A DNA stretch of 64,000 nt from Christensenellaceae bacterium. Lineage in GTDB: Bacteria; Bacillota; Clostridia; Christensenellales; Christensenellaceae. Numbering within the stretch: position 1 is the first letter of the stretch; each line of letters opens with the position of its first letter. Made by a program: the position numbers and the translations under genes. The notes under the pieces were generated by a model. It did no database searches, was not told the origin of the DNA, and worked only from the letters and a program-made list of their open reading frames with translations. Below are positions 44,378 through 52,717 of the stretch, one piece after another. The DNA is taken from the NCBI GenBank assembly GCA_022846035.1, contig AP025580.1, forward strand, positions 1,054,001-1,118,000. The letters run 5' to 3'.

Positions 44378-45495
44378 ACTATCGCTGTTATGCATCGTGC
44401 GCATTTGGCATGGAGGGGATCCTCGCAAATGAATTACGCGATTTCGGATTTGAGGATGTCAGCGCGCAGGACGCGCGGGTTTATTTTAATACGGATATGC
44501 GGGGAATCGCCAGAGCAAATGTTTTTTTGCGTACGGCAGACAGGATTTATTGGATATTGGGAGAATTCGAAGCGGTTTCTTTCGAGCAGCTTTTCGAGGG
44601 AGTGGCCGCGATTCCTTTCGGTGATATTCTGCCGTCCGACGCGCGTTTTCCGGTAGACGGAAATGCGGTGCATTCCAAGCTCGGAAGCGTATCGGATGTG
44701 CAGTCGATCTCGAAAAAGGCGGTTGTGCGGGCTATGCAGCGCGTATATAAGCAAGAACGTTTTCCGGAAAACGGAAATATTTTCAATATCTATGTCAACA
44801 TCCTGAAAGATCACGTTACGGTGGCGCTCAATACGAGCGGCGCTGGCCTTAACAGGCGTGGCTACCGGTTGAAAAACGCACAGGCGCCCTTAAAGGAAAC
44901 GTTGGCGGCATCCCTGATCATGATTTCCAAATGGCGTACAAGAGATTTTTACGATCCCTTGTGCGGAAGCGGAACGATTGCGATCGAGGCGGCGATGATG
45001 GCGAGCCATATGGCGCCGGGTATAAAGCGCAGGTTCGATGCGCAAAGCTATGATAATGAATTTAAAAAAGCGTTCCAGTTGGAGCGGGAATATGCGAAGA
45101 GCCTGGTTACTTCGCCGCAAATGCAGATTTTCGCGAGCGATATTGACCGCAAGAGCCTTGATCTCGCGCGCGAGCATGCACATAATATGGACGTTGCGCA
45201 GTGGATTCGCTTCGACCGCAGGGATGTGCGGGAATTTGAGCAGCCGGATCGTCCGGCATCGGTGATTACCAATCCTCCGTATGCCGTGCGCATGGGGGAG
45301 CAAAAGGAAGTCGCCGCCTTGTATCGGGATATGGGCAAGGCGTTTTTGCCGCTTACGGATACTCTTGTATTTGTGATTACGGCGGATGAGCAATTCGAAA
45401 ATAAATACGGCGCCAAGGCAGACAAACGCCGGAAACTTTATAACGGCAACTTAAAATGTACTTATTACCAGTATTTTCGCAAGAAGCGCGAATGA
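44374..45495 (+). CDS. THUMP-domain rRNA (guanine-N2)-methyltransferase, RlmL/YpsC type
   Basis: A 373-residue RNA methyltransferase. The N-terminus (CYASCAFGMEGILANELRD) and residues to ~160 form the THUMP domain. The catalytic domain has FYDPLCGSGTIAIEAAMMA (SAM binding), FASDIDRKSLDLAREHA and the NPPYAVRMGE catalytic motif for N2-guanine methylation. It begins at GTG 44374, overlapping the HD gene stop. It probably modifies 23S rRNA. Confidence 0.9.
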   Translation: MNYRCYASCAFGMEGILANELRDFGFEDVSAQDARVYFNTDMRGIARANVFLRTADRIYWILGEFEAVSFEQLFEGVAAIPFGDILPSDARFPVDGNAVHSKLGSVSDVQSISKKAVVRAMQRVYKQERFPENGNIFNIYVNILKDHVTVALNTSGAGLNRRGYRLKNAQAPLKETLAASLIMISKWRTRDFYDPLCGSGTIAIEAAMMASHMAPGIKRRFDAQSYDNEFKKAFQLEREYAKSLVTSPQMQIFASDIDRKSLDLAREHAHNMDVAQWIRFDRRDVREFEQPDRPASVITNPPYAVRMGEQKEVAALYRDMGKAFLPLTDTLVFVITADEQFENKYGAKADKRRKLYNGNLKCTYYQYFRKKRE

Positions 45496-45540
45496 TTCTG
45501 AGGTGAATTCAGAGGGATTAAAGCGAGGTTATAAAAACCA

Positions 45541-45582
45541 AAAACCGCCTGTATGCCTGATAAACAGGGATATAAGCGGTTT
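45541..45582 (-). terminator. Terminator of the tRNA-Thr/tRNA-Pro transcript
   Basis: AAACCGC (45542-45548) pairs with GCGGTTT (45576-45582), and CCTG pairs with CAGG inside. On the minus strand a T-rich tail follows. Confidence 0.75.
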
Positions 45583-45585
45583 CCA

Positions 45586-45663
<78 letters not shown>

Positions 45664-45666
45664 ACT

Positions 45667-45742
45667 TGGAGCCAACGAGCGGATTCGAACCGCTGACCTG
45701 CGCATTACGAATGCGCTGCTCTACCAGCTGAGCCACGTTGGC
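45667..45742 (-). tRNA. tRNA-Thr (anticodon CGT)
   Basis: Minus-strand cloverleaf: acceptor GCCAACG/CGTTGGC, anticodon loop TTCGTAA, T loop GGTTCGAATCC, discriminator T and encoded CCA. It is three bases upstream of tRNA-Pro in the same transcript. Confidence 0.95.
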
Positions 45743-45765
45743 ACCTGATTGTGCTGACTTATAAT

Positions 45766-45793
45766 ATTTTATCAGATTTCAAATAAAAATCAA
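45766..45793 (-). promoter_or_regulatory. Promoter of the tRNA-Thr/tRNA-Pro operon
   Basis: On the minus strand TTGATT (45788-45793) and TAAAAT (45766-45771) are separated by 16 bases, ending 23 bases before tRNA-Thr. Confidence 0.6.
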
Positions 45794-45910
45794 CTGTTTT
45801 ATGAAAAAATATTCTATAAAGTTAGGGAACCTTTTTGGATGCCGGTTCGTCTAAAATGTGAAAGAATCTTAACAATTCTTTAATAATGTATTGTTTTACG
45901 ATTCTGGAAA

Positions 45911-45939
45911 TTGCGCTATATAGCTTGAAATGATATAAT
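45911..45939 (+). promoter_or_regulatory. Promoter of the DUF1002 gene
   Basis: TTGCGC (45911-45916) and TATAAT (45934-45939) have a 17-base spacer. The rest of 45794-45910 is AT-rich with no feature seen. Confidence 0.72.
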
Positions 45940-46033
45940 ATGCAAAAGGGAATATATTACAAAGTCGAAAAATCTTCAGGTGAAACTGAGATTTGCGATA
46001 AAGGAACAAAATACAAATAGGAAGGTATTTGAA

Positions 46034-46876
46034 ATGTTTAAGAAAATTCTCCTTATTCTTTTAACCCTGGTATTGAGCGTTGGCCTTTTGGTTTCTCCGG
46101 CACTTGCCGCGGATAATGAAGCGCGTGTCGTCATCGGCGCAGACAATACGGAATCCCAGATCGCAGATGTATATAGCTTTTTTAATATAAACCGTGGCGA
46201 CGTAAAGGAACTGCAGGTAACCAACAACGAGGAAAGACATTATCTGAGTGGGATTGCTCCTGACGAAAAGATTGGCAATGTAGCTCTTTCGTGCGTATAT
46301 ATTGAACCCAACGACGGTGGCGGGATCGATATGAGTATCAACAACATCAACTGGGTAACGGAAAAAATGTACCAATCCGCCCTGGCGACGGCCGGTATTA
46401 CAGACGCGAAAGTGAAAATCTCCGCATACAAGCCAGTGTCCGGTACGGGCGCGCTGGCGGGTATTTATAAGGCCTATGAGGACATGACAGGCCAGCAGCT
46501 CGATGAGACGGCAAAGAGTACGGCGGTGGAAGAGCTGGTCGTGACGGGCGAGCTGCAGGACGCGCTGGGAGACGTTTCCTCCGATATTATTAACGACCTG
46601 AAAGGCAAACTCAGCGAAACCAAGAATATGACGGACGATGAGATCGTCCAGCTCATCAAGGAGACGGCGGATAAATACGAAGTAACGCTGTCAGAAGATC
46701 AGGTTCAGCAGATTTTGGGTCTGGTTAAAAAGTTCAACGAGCTGAATATCGATCCGGATACATTTTTGAACCTGTTCCAGGCCAAAGAGGGGGTTGAGGG
46801 ATTCTTTACAAGCGTAGGGGATTTCTTTAAGGGCATTGGCGATTTCTTCGTCAACCTGTTCGGCGGCGGCAACTAA
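46034..46876 (+). CDS. Secreted DUF1002-family protein
   Basis: A 280-residue exported protein: a signal peptide (FKKILLILLTLVLSVGLL, likely cleaved after PALAA), then the DUF1002 pattern with ARVVIGADNTESQIADVY, VKISAYKPVSGTGALAGI and KNMTDDEIVQLIKE. The Gly/Phe-rich amphipathic end (GDFFKGIGDFFVNLFGGG) could contact membrane. ATG 46034 has GGAAGG upstream; earlier in-frame codons would spoil the signal peptide. The function of the family is unknown. It is single-gene, with its own promoter and terminator. Confidence 0.88.
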   Translation: MFKKILLILLTLVLSVGLLVSPALAADNEARVVIGADNTESQIADVYSFFNINRGDVKELQVTNNEERHYLSGIAPDEKIGNVALSCVYIEPNDGGGIDMSINNINWVTEKMYQSALATAGITDAKVKISAYKPVSGTGALAGIYKAYEDMTGQQLDETAKSTAVEELVVTGELQDALGDVSSDIINDLKGKLSETKNMTDDEIVQLIKETADKYEVTLSEDQVQQILGLVKKFNELNIDPDTFLNLFQAKEGVEGFFTSVGDFFKGIGDFFVNLFGGGN

Positions 46877-46900
46877 GAAACTCATATAATAAAAGATACA

Positions 46901-46928
46901 AGAGACTGCGGCTGGCGGTCTCTTTTTT
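46901..46928 (+). terminator. Terminator after the DUF1002 gene
   Basis: AGAGACTGC pairs with GCGGTCTCT (one T-G pair) around a 5-base loop, followed by T6. Confidence 0.9.
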
Positions 46929-46956
46929 TGTCGCTTTTGCGCGGATATGGTATAAT
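46928..46956 (+). promoter_or_regulatory. Promoter of the CDF-copA operon
   Basis: TATAAT (46951-46956) lies 17 bases after TTGTCG (46928-46933), partly inside the tail of the preceding terminator. No clear metal-regulator operator was spotted. Confidence 0.55.
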
Positions 46957-47009
46957 ACAGATTAATAAAACCGTATCTGGGTATCTATAATATAAGGGGA
47001 AGTGTAACT

Positions 47010-47885
47010 GTGGAAGATCGTTTCTCAGCGGGGAAAAAGGTTGCGGCGCTTGGAATCGCAATTAATATTTTGTTATTGATATTCAAGCTGACAGCCGGAT
47101 ACGCCGCGGGGAGCCAGGCGATGATTGCCGATGGTTTTAACAGCTTGGGAGATGTTTTTGCGTCCACCGTTACGCTTCTTGGAAGTTTGTATGCAGCGAA
47201 GCCCAAAGATGCCGATCACGTCTGGGGACACGGCAAGGCGGAGTATATTGCGTCCATGATTATCGGTTTTTCCATGATCGTGATGGCAATCTACACCATA
47301 AGCGGATCGGTCGACTCGCTCATGACGCGGGCCTCGTTGGAATTTTCATGGTGGTTGGTCGGCGTAGCGGCGGTAACGATCGGAGCCAAAGCGTGCTTAT
47401 ATGTTTTTTGTATCAAAAAGAGCAAGCAATACCAGAGCGTGTTGATCAAGGCGAACGCGCAGGATCACAGGAACGATGTTTTTGTAACATCGGGAACGCT
47501 GGCCGCTATTTTCCTAAGCGTCGGCGGGCTGCACTGGGTGGACGGCGTGATTGGTATTGCGATCTCCTGCTGGATCATTTATAGTGGATTTGTGATCGTC
47601 AGGGAATCGGCAGGCGTCTTAATGGATACCGGCAGCGACGCAGGAACGCTCAATGAATATAAAGAAGAAATATTGCAAATCGAGGGGATCGACCATATAG
47701 ACAGTGTTAGTACAAAGCCTGTTGGGGCGAAGATTATACTGATCGTAAAGATTTCCGTCGATAAGGATATGACAGTAATCGCAAGCCACAAAATTGCAAA
47801 AGCGATTGAGCTGGAAATGTTGAAAAACAGGCCGGAGATAGACGACGTTATCGTCCATATCAATCCGGATTTGCCGCATCAATGA
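47010..47885 (+). CDS. Cation diffusion facilitator family transporter
   Basis: A 291-residue metal exporter with six membrane spans (first ~12-35, last ~175-195) and a cytoplasmic C-terminal ferredoxin-like domain (~205-291). Metal-site residues occur in IADGFNSLGDVFAS (helix 2) and, in helix 5, in KANAQDHRNDVFVT; DHVWGHGKAEYI marks the 2-3 loop. It probably moves zinc, iron or manganese out of the cell by proton antiport. The start is GTG 47010 after AAGGGGAA. It directly precedes a copper-type P-ATPase. Confidence 0.9.
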   Translation: MEDRFSAGKKVAALGIAINILLLIFKLTAGYAAGSQAMIADGFNSLGDVFASTVTLLGSLYAAKPKDADHVWGHGKAEYIASMIIGFSMIVMAIYTISGSVDSLMTRASLEFSWWLVGVAAVTIGAKACLYVFCIKKSKQYQSVLIKANAQDHRNDVFVTSGTLAAIFLSVGGLHWVDGVIGIAISCWIIYSGFVIVRESAGVLMDTGSDAGTLNEYKEEILQIEGIDHIDSVSTKPVGAKIILIVKISVDKDMTVIASHKIAKAIELEMLKNRPEIDDVIVHINPDLPHQ

Positions 47886-47905
47886 ATGAGGAGGAGTGCA
47901 GAAAA

Positions 47906-50110
47906 ATGCAAAAAGAAACTATTTTGAATATCAAGGGCATGAATTGCGCGGCTTGCTCCGCTTCAGTGGAAGGCGCGCTTTCTCGCGTTGATGGGGTGAT
48001 TTACGCCAGTGTCAACCTGGCAGCCAACAGTGCGGTGGTGGTATCTGAAAATAAGGTTACGGAGGAGGAACTGATTGCTGCTGTCGATAAGGCCGGATTC
48101 GGAGCGTCGGTATCAAGGGACGGGCAAATGATCACGCAGGACGAGCATCGCTTCCATAAATGGGAGATCGCGCTGGCAATCGTATGCGGCATGATCGTCA
48201 TGTATATCGGTATGGGGGCGCATTGGAACTGGCCTTTGCCGGACTTTTTTTCGCCCTCCGCACAGCCGATGAATTACGCGCTGATCCAGCTTATCATTAC
48301 CGTTCCTGTTATTTTCGCGGGTAGGAGCTTCTTTATTAACGGTATGAAAGCGCTGTTAAAAGGACATCCGACAATGGATACCTTGGTTATGCTGGGAACA
48401 GGCAGCGCTCTCGTATACAGCATCGTGATGACGTGCTTTATCCCATCTGATGCACATGCGGTGCACAGTCTCTATTATGAGAGCGCGGCGGTCGTTGTAG
48501 CGCTGGTGCTTTTAGGAAAGTACCTGGAAGAAAGCAGCAAGAACCGTGCCAAAAGCGCGATTTCCAATCTTGCCAGCCTGGTGCCGCAGGACGCGGTGAT
48601 AATAAAGGACGGTAAGGAACAGAAAATAAAGGCGACGCAGGTGAAGCGAGGAGATATTGTACTCGTCAGCGTGGGTCAGCGAATTCCGGTGGACGGCATT
48701 GTAAAGGAAGGGCAGGCCAGCGTGGACGAATCTACGCTTACCGGAGAAAGCCTGCCGGTTTTTAAAGAAACAGATTCCAAGGTTTCGGGCGGTACGTTGG
48801 TTGCTGACGGCGTATTGCATATCGAGGCAACGAATGTGGGGTCGAATACGGCGATTTCCCAGGTTGTGAAACTGGTGGTACAGGCGCAGCAAAAGAAAGC
48901 GAAAATCTCTCGCTTGGCGGACAAAATAGCATCTGTTTTTGTGCCGACGGTAACGGGTATCGCGATTCTCGCGGCAGTGATTTGGGCGATTACCGGCAAG
49001 GACGCTAATTTTGTCGTTAATATTTTCGTATCGGTACTGGTCGTTGCCTGTCCGTGTGCGCTTGGGCTTGCGACCCCGATTGCAGTGATGGTTGGAACGG
49101 GACGCGGCGCGCAAATGGGCATTCTCTTCCGTGGAGGCGACGTTGTGGAGACGACTGGCGCGATTGATACGGTGCTCATGGATAAGACGGGAACCATTAC
49201 AAAAGGACAGTTGCACGTAACGAATGTAGTTGCGGACAATGGGGATGAAGAGACGCTCATCCGCCTCGCCGCAACTGCGGAATACGGCGCAACTCATCCG
49301 ATCGCCAAAGCGATTATTGACTATGCGAAATTTATGGAGATCGAGCCGCGAAAACCGGAAAATATTAAAAACGTTGCCGGACGGGGCGTTATCGCGCAGA
49401 CGAAGCAGGGAGAGATCGTCATCGGTACCAAGGAATTCATGGATTTACAGAATATTCCGACGGAAGAATCACGCACGCCGGGAACAACGCGTGTTTATGT
49501 GGCGTTTAATGGTAATATGCTCGGCGTTATTGCGCTCGCGGACGAGATTAAGGATGACGCGGCGAGTACGGTACGTTTGTTGCATCATGCAGGGATTGAG
49601 ACCGTAATGATTACCGGAGACAACGAAAAGGCTGCTAATCAGATTGCCGCGCAAGCGGGGATCGACCGCTTTGTCGCGGGAGTGCTGCCTGAAGGAAAGG
49701 CGGCGGAAGTCCAGAAAGAAAAGGATCAAGGCAAGAAAGTGGCTTTCGTCGGCGACGGTATCAACGATGCGCCGGCGCTTGCTACGGCGGATGTCGGAAT
49801 CTCTGTTTTTGGCGGTACGGACGTCGCGGCGGATTCATCGGGGATCATATTGATGAAAGATGATACGGACAGCATCGCGCAAAGCATTCTGCTTTCGCGG
49901 CGGATTATGCGTACCATCAAGCAAAACCTGTTTTGGGCGTTTATTTATAACGTAATCGGCATTCCGATTGCGGCGGGCGTATGGTATGCTTTTGGCGGGC
50001 CGACGCTTACGCCGATGTTCGCAGGATTGGCGATGGCGTTTTCATCCGTATGCGTTGTGCTTAATTCGCTGCGGTTATCAGTATATAAGAAAAAAAAATC
50101 TGCTGATTGA
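47906..50110 (+). CDS. copA: Heavy-metal translocating P-type ATPase (copper type)
   Basis: A 734-residue P1B ATPase. One N-terminal HMA domain has GMNCAACSASVEGAL (metal-binding CxxC). The transmembrane metal site is VACPCALGLATP (CPC). TLTGESLPV is the actuator loop, MDKTGTITKG carries the phosphorylated Asp, THPIAKAI has the HP motif, and GDGINDAPAL is the hinge. The CPC with one HMA fits copper(I) export. ATG 47906 is 9 bases after GAGGAGGAG; an upstream ATG at 47882 overlaps the CDF stop and would place that ribosome site inside the gene. The last codons form half of the terminator. Confidence 0.93.
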   Translation: MQKETILNIKGMNCAACSASVEGALSRVDGVIYASVNLAANSAVVVSENKVTEEELIAAVDKAGFGASVSRDGQMITQDEHRFHKWEIALAIVCGMIVMYIGMGAHWNWPLPDFFSPSAQPMNYALIQLIITVPVIFAGRSFFINGMKALLKGHPTMDTLVMLGTGSALVYSIVMTCFIPSDAHAVHSLYYESAAVVVALVLLGKYLEESSKNRAKSAISNLASLVPQDAVIIKDGKEQKIKATQVKRGDIVLVSVGQRIPVDGIVKEGQASVDESTLTGESLPVFKETDSKVSGGTLVADGVLHIEATNVGSNTAISQVVKLVVQAQQKKAKISRLADKIASVFVPTVTGIAILAAVIWAITGKDANFVVNIFVSVLVVACPCALGLATPIAVMVGTGRGAQMGILFRGGDVVETTGAIDTVLMDKTGTITKGQLHVTNVVADNGDEETLIRLAATAEYGATHPIAKAIIDYAKFMEIEPRKPENIKNVAGRGVIAQTKQGEIVIGTKEFMDLQNIPTEESRTPGTTRVYVAFNGNMLGVIALADEIKDDAASTVRLLHHAGIETVMITGDNEKAANQIAAQAGIDRFVAGVLPEGKAAEVQKEKDQGKKVAFVGDGINDAPALATADVGISVFGGTDVAADSSGIILMKDDTDSIAQSILLSRRIMRTIKQNLFWAFIYNVIGIPIAAGVWYAFGGPTLTPMFAGLAMAFSSVCVVLNSLRLSVYKKKKSAD

Positions 50111-50125
50111 TCAGCAGATTTTTTC
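50093..50125 (+). terminator. Terminator overlapping the copA stop
   Basis: ATCTGCTGA (50098-50106) pairs perfectly with TCAGCAGAT (50111-50119). It is preceded by A7 and followed by T6, so it can also work on the other strand. Confidence 0.88.
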
Positions 50126-50199
50126 GGAAGTATCATATATATTTAAACGCCAAGGCGATTATTTGCAAAGGCCTATACGGCCTTGTAAGGGGGTATCTG

Positions 50200-50253
50200 A
50201 TGAAAAAGCTTATTGCTTTTCGTTATGGTTTGATTTTAATGGAAAAATTTTAA
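50200..50253 (+). CDS. Possible 17-codon peptide upstream of the corrinoid protein gene
   Basis: An ATG with a good ribosome site (AAGGGGGT, spacing ~6) opens a 17-residue frame rich in Lys/Leu/Phe (starts MKKLIAFRYG). A hairpin AAGGCC-TATAC-GGCCTT lies 17-32 bases upstream (50168-50183). No terminator follows before the corrinoid gene, so an attenuator is not obvious. It may be a small membrane peptide or chance. Confidence 0.3.
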   Translation: MKKLIAFRYGLILMEKF

Positions 50254-50361
50254 CCCCATATGAATGATTTATGAATATTAAATGAATAATAAAAAGGACA
50301 GGAAAAACTTTTTTGTGATATAATACCTTTGTAAAGCAAGGAACAGAGGGAGTGAAAGAAT

Positions 50362-50994
50362 ATGAGCGTATATGACGACCTGAGCATGTATGTCCAACAG
50401 GGGCGTGTCAATAACATAAAGGATACCATTGCCTCAGAGCTTGAAAAGGGAAGCAATCCTAAGGACTTGCTCCAGAATGGATTGCTTGCCGGTATGGCGA
50501 TTGTAGGCGATAAATTTAAAAACAATCAGGTTTTTGTTCCTGAGGTGCTGATTGCGGCGCGTGCGATGCAATCGGGCATTGACGCTCTCGCCGGCGCGTT
50601 GGCAGATGAAAAATTAGAAACGAAAGGCAAGGTTGTACTGGGAACCGTGAAAGGTGACCTGCACGATATAGGCAAGAACCTGGTCAAAATCATGATGGAA
50701 AGCAAGGGGCTGGATGTCATCGATTTGGGCGTAGACGTATCGGCTGAAAAGTTTGTGGAAACCGCCTTGGCCAATGATGCGCAGATTATTGCCTGCAGCG
50801 CCCTGCTTACAACCACGATGGCCGTTATGAAGCAAGTGGTCGATTTATTGACAGAAAAAGGCCTGCGAGGGCAGATCAAAGTGATGGTAGGCGGCGCGCC
50901 GGTAACGGAGGATTTTAAAAATAAAATCGGCGCTGATTATTATACTGCGGATGCATCCAGCGCAAGCGACGTCGCGTTGTCGGTTTATCAATAA
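50362..50994 (+). CDS. Corrinoid (methyl-carrier) protein, MtbC/MtmC-like
   Basis: A 210-residue B12-binding protein. The N-terminal helical cap (~1-85) contains NGLLAGMAIVGDKF and VPEVLIAARAM. The Rossmann domain has the base-off cobalamin motif DLHDIGKNL (His ligand near residue 103), DLGVDVSAEKFV and GGAPVT. Such proteins carry methyl groups between a substrate-specific and a folate- or CoM-specific methyltransferase. No methyltransferase gene lies beside it; the next gene is a RACo-like activator. A TATAAT at 50319-50324 may be the promoter -10. Confidence 0.9.
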   Translation: MSVYDDLSMYVQQGRVNNIKDTIASELEKGSNPKDLLQNGLLAGMAIVGDKFKNNQVFVPEVLIAARAMQSGIDALAGALADEKLETKGKVVLGTVKGDLHDIGKNLVKIMMESKGLDVIDLGVDVSAEKFVETALANDAQIIACSALLTTTMAVMKQVVDLLTEKGLRGQIKVMVGGAPVTEDFKNKIGADYYTADASSASDVALSVYQ

Positions 50995-51021
50995 CCGCTT
51001 TTTATGAGGAAATGAAGCATG

Positions 51022-51050
51022 AGCCGCCGTGTGAAGGCGGCTTTTCTTTT
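51022..51050 (+). terminator. Hairpin terminator between the corrinoid protein and activator genes
   Basis: AGCCGCC (51022-51028) pairs with GGCGGCT (51036-51042), followed by T4-C-T4. It may reduce expression of the activator relative to the carrier. Confidence 0.7.
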
Positions 51051-51066
51051 CAGGAGAGGAAGATAT

Positions 51067-52329
51067 ATGTCTGCTATCATGACGCAGCTTATGCTGCCGG
51101 ACATCAAAAGCGATAAGCGCGGCTATGGAGCAGCCGTTGATATTGGCACCACGACTGTGGTCGTTTACCTCTACGATATGGGGGCACAGGAGTGTCTTGC
51201 GGTTGTAAGCCGGATGAATGATCAAACGCAATACGGACTGGATGTAATCTCGCGTATCCAGTATTGTAATGAGCATGGAGACGGGGTGCAAATCCTGCAG
51301 AGGACAATCGTAAGTCAGCTAAACGATATGATCGGCGCGGCATCGGAAAAGGCAGGGATTGCCAGAGAAAGAATCAGCCATAGCGTGATCACGGGAAACA
51401 CGACGATGCTGCATTTGCTGAGCGGACTGTCGCCGCACTCTTTAGGGGAACTTCCATTCCGGCCGCTCTCCAGATTTGGCGAATCGGTTCCGCTTTCACG
51501 GCTGGGAATTATTGCCGGAGAGCAGGCCATGTGTTACTTGCCGCCATGTATGTCGGCTTTTGTTGGAAGCGATATTTCCTGCGCCTTGCTGTGCGCGGGC
51601 TTTCTTGAGAGGAAAGAAACAGGCCTTTTGCTGGATATTGGAACCAACGGAGAAGTGGTGATAGGGAACGATACTTTCGTTTACAGCACCTCCACAGCCG
51701 CCGGACCGGCGTTTGAGGGAGCGCACATCAGATGTGGAATGGCAGGCGTAGAGGGAGCGGTCAACCGTGTTTACGAGGCACAGGGCAGGCTTGTAGCAGA
51801 GGTGATTGGCGATGCAGAGGCAAAGGGCATCTGCGGGTCGGGACTGCTGGATGCGACGGCTTTAATGCGACGGTGGGGCGTAATCGATGAAACGGGAAAG
51901 ATAACAGGGAAAAGGGCGGATTTGCAATTTGAATTTGAGGGCCAACCGGCGTTTCGGATCACGGATGACGTATTCCTGACGCAGCAGGATGTTCGTGAGA
52001 TACAAATGGCGAAAGCTGCAATTGCCGCAGGGATTCTAACACTGCTGCACAGCGCGGGGCTAAGGGAAGCGGATATTGCACGGACATATATTGCGGGCGG
52101 TTTTGGAAACTATATGAATCGGGAAAGCGCGCGGGAAATTGGCCTGCTGCCTGCCGGTTTCAGGAACATTACGGGTATTGGGAACGCGGCGGGCGCCGGT
52201 GCGGTGATGGCGCTCCTAAATGACGGCTGCCAGCAGGAAATGCAAAGGATATGCGCAAGGTCAAGGCATATCGAGCTTGGACATAACCCATATTTTATGG
52301 AAAAATACATGGGAGGCATGTTTTTTTAG
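51067..52329 (+). CDS. RACo/RamA-like corrinoid activation ATPase without ferredoxin domain
   Basis: A 420-residue ASKHA-fold protein matching the C-terminal (DUF4445) part of reductive activators of corrinoid proteins. Visible motifs are GAAVDIGTTTVVVYL, TGNTTMLHLLSG, LDIGTNGEVVIG, GICGSGLLDA and YIAGGFGNYMN. Classical RACo has ~200 more residues at the N-terminus with a 2Fe-2S ferredoxin domain, which is absent here; the C-terminal Fe-S cysteines of RamA are also absent. Electrons must come from a separate protein. It sits 72 bases after the corrinoid carrier it probably reactivates. ATG 51067 has AGGAGAGG. Confidence 0.85.
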   Translation: MSAIMTQLMLPDIKSDKRGYGAAVDIGTTTVVVYLYDMGAQECLAVVSRMNDQTQYGLDVISRIQYCNEHGDGVQILQRTIVSQLNDMIGAASEKAGIARERISHSVITGNTTMLHLLSGLSPHSLGELPFRPLSRFGESVPLSRLGIIAGEQAMCYLPPCMSAFVGSDISCALLCAGFLERKETGLLLDIGTNGEVVIGNDTFVYSTSTAAGPAFEGAHIRCGMAGVEGAVNRVYEAQGRLVAEVIGDAEAKGICGSGLLDATALMRRWGVIDETGKITGKRADLQFEFEGQPAFRITDDVFLTQQDVREIQMAKAAIAAGILTLLHSAGLREADIARTYIAGGFGNYMNRESAREIGLLPAGFRNITGIGNAAGAGAVMALLNDGCQQEMQRICARSRHIELGHNPYFMEKYMGGMFF

Positions 52330-52330
52330 T

Positions 52331-52717
52331 ATGGAAATCAGCGTGCAAGAGGGAAACTATGCTGTGGGGAAACTGCAGGACCGCAGAGACATCGGAAAGA
52401 TGATTCCTGGCGATACGTTTTGCAGTATTACTGTAACATCGGAAGAGGTTTCGGTGGTGTGCGAAAAAAATAAAATACCGCCGTGCAGGGAGCTGCAAGA
52501 CGGATTTTCGTTGTTGAAGATTGAGGGTGTATTGGATTTTTCGCTGACCGGTATTCTTGCCGGAGTCAGCGATATTCTGGCGCAGGCGCAAATACCGATC
52601 TTTTGCATTTCGACCTATAATACGGATTATATTCTGGTGCGGAATGAAAGCCTTGAAAAGGCGGTACAGGCTTTGCAGGCGCAGGGTATAGGGATCATCC
52701 GCCAACCACACACGTAA
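52331..52717 (+). CDS. ACT-domain protein (CASTOR-like small regulator)
   Basis: A 128-residue protein of two ACT-like units. The second has GVLDFSLTGILAGVSDILAQA and IFCISTYNTDYILVR, the standard sequence of ACT_7/CASTOR-type amino-acid sensors, and the first has CSITVTSEEVSVVC. It starts one base after the activator stop, so it shares that transcript; its own ribosome site (GGGAGG) is 15 bases away. It likely senses an amino acid. Its 3' end overlaps the convergent activase gene by 23 bases. Confidence 0.8.
   Translation: MEISVQEGNYAVGKLQDRRDIGKMIPGDTFCSITVTSEEVSVVCEKNKIPPCRELQDGFSLLKIEGVLDFSLTGILAGVSDILAQAQIPIFCISTYNTDYILVRNESLEKAVQALQAQGIGIIRQPHT

Noticed and set aside
47882-47905. Earlier start of copA at the ATG overlapping the CDF stop
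   Set aside because: The overlap is attractive for coupling, but a strong GAGGAGGAG site lies between it and ATG 47906, which starts the protein right before the HMA domain as in homologues.
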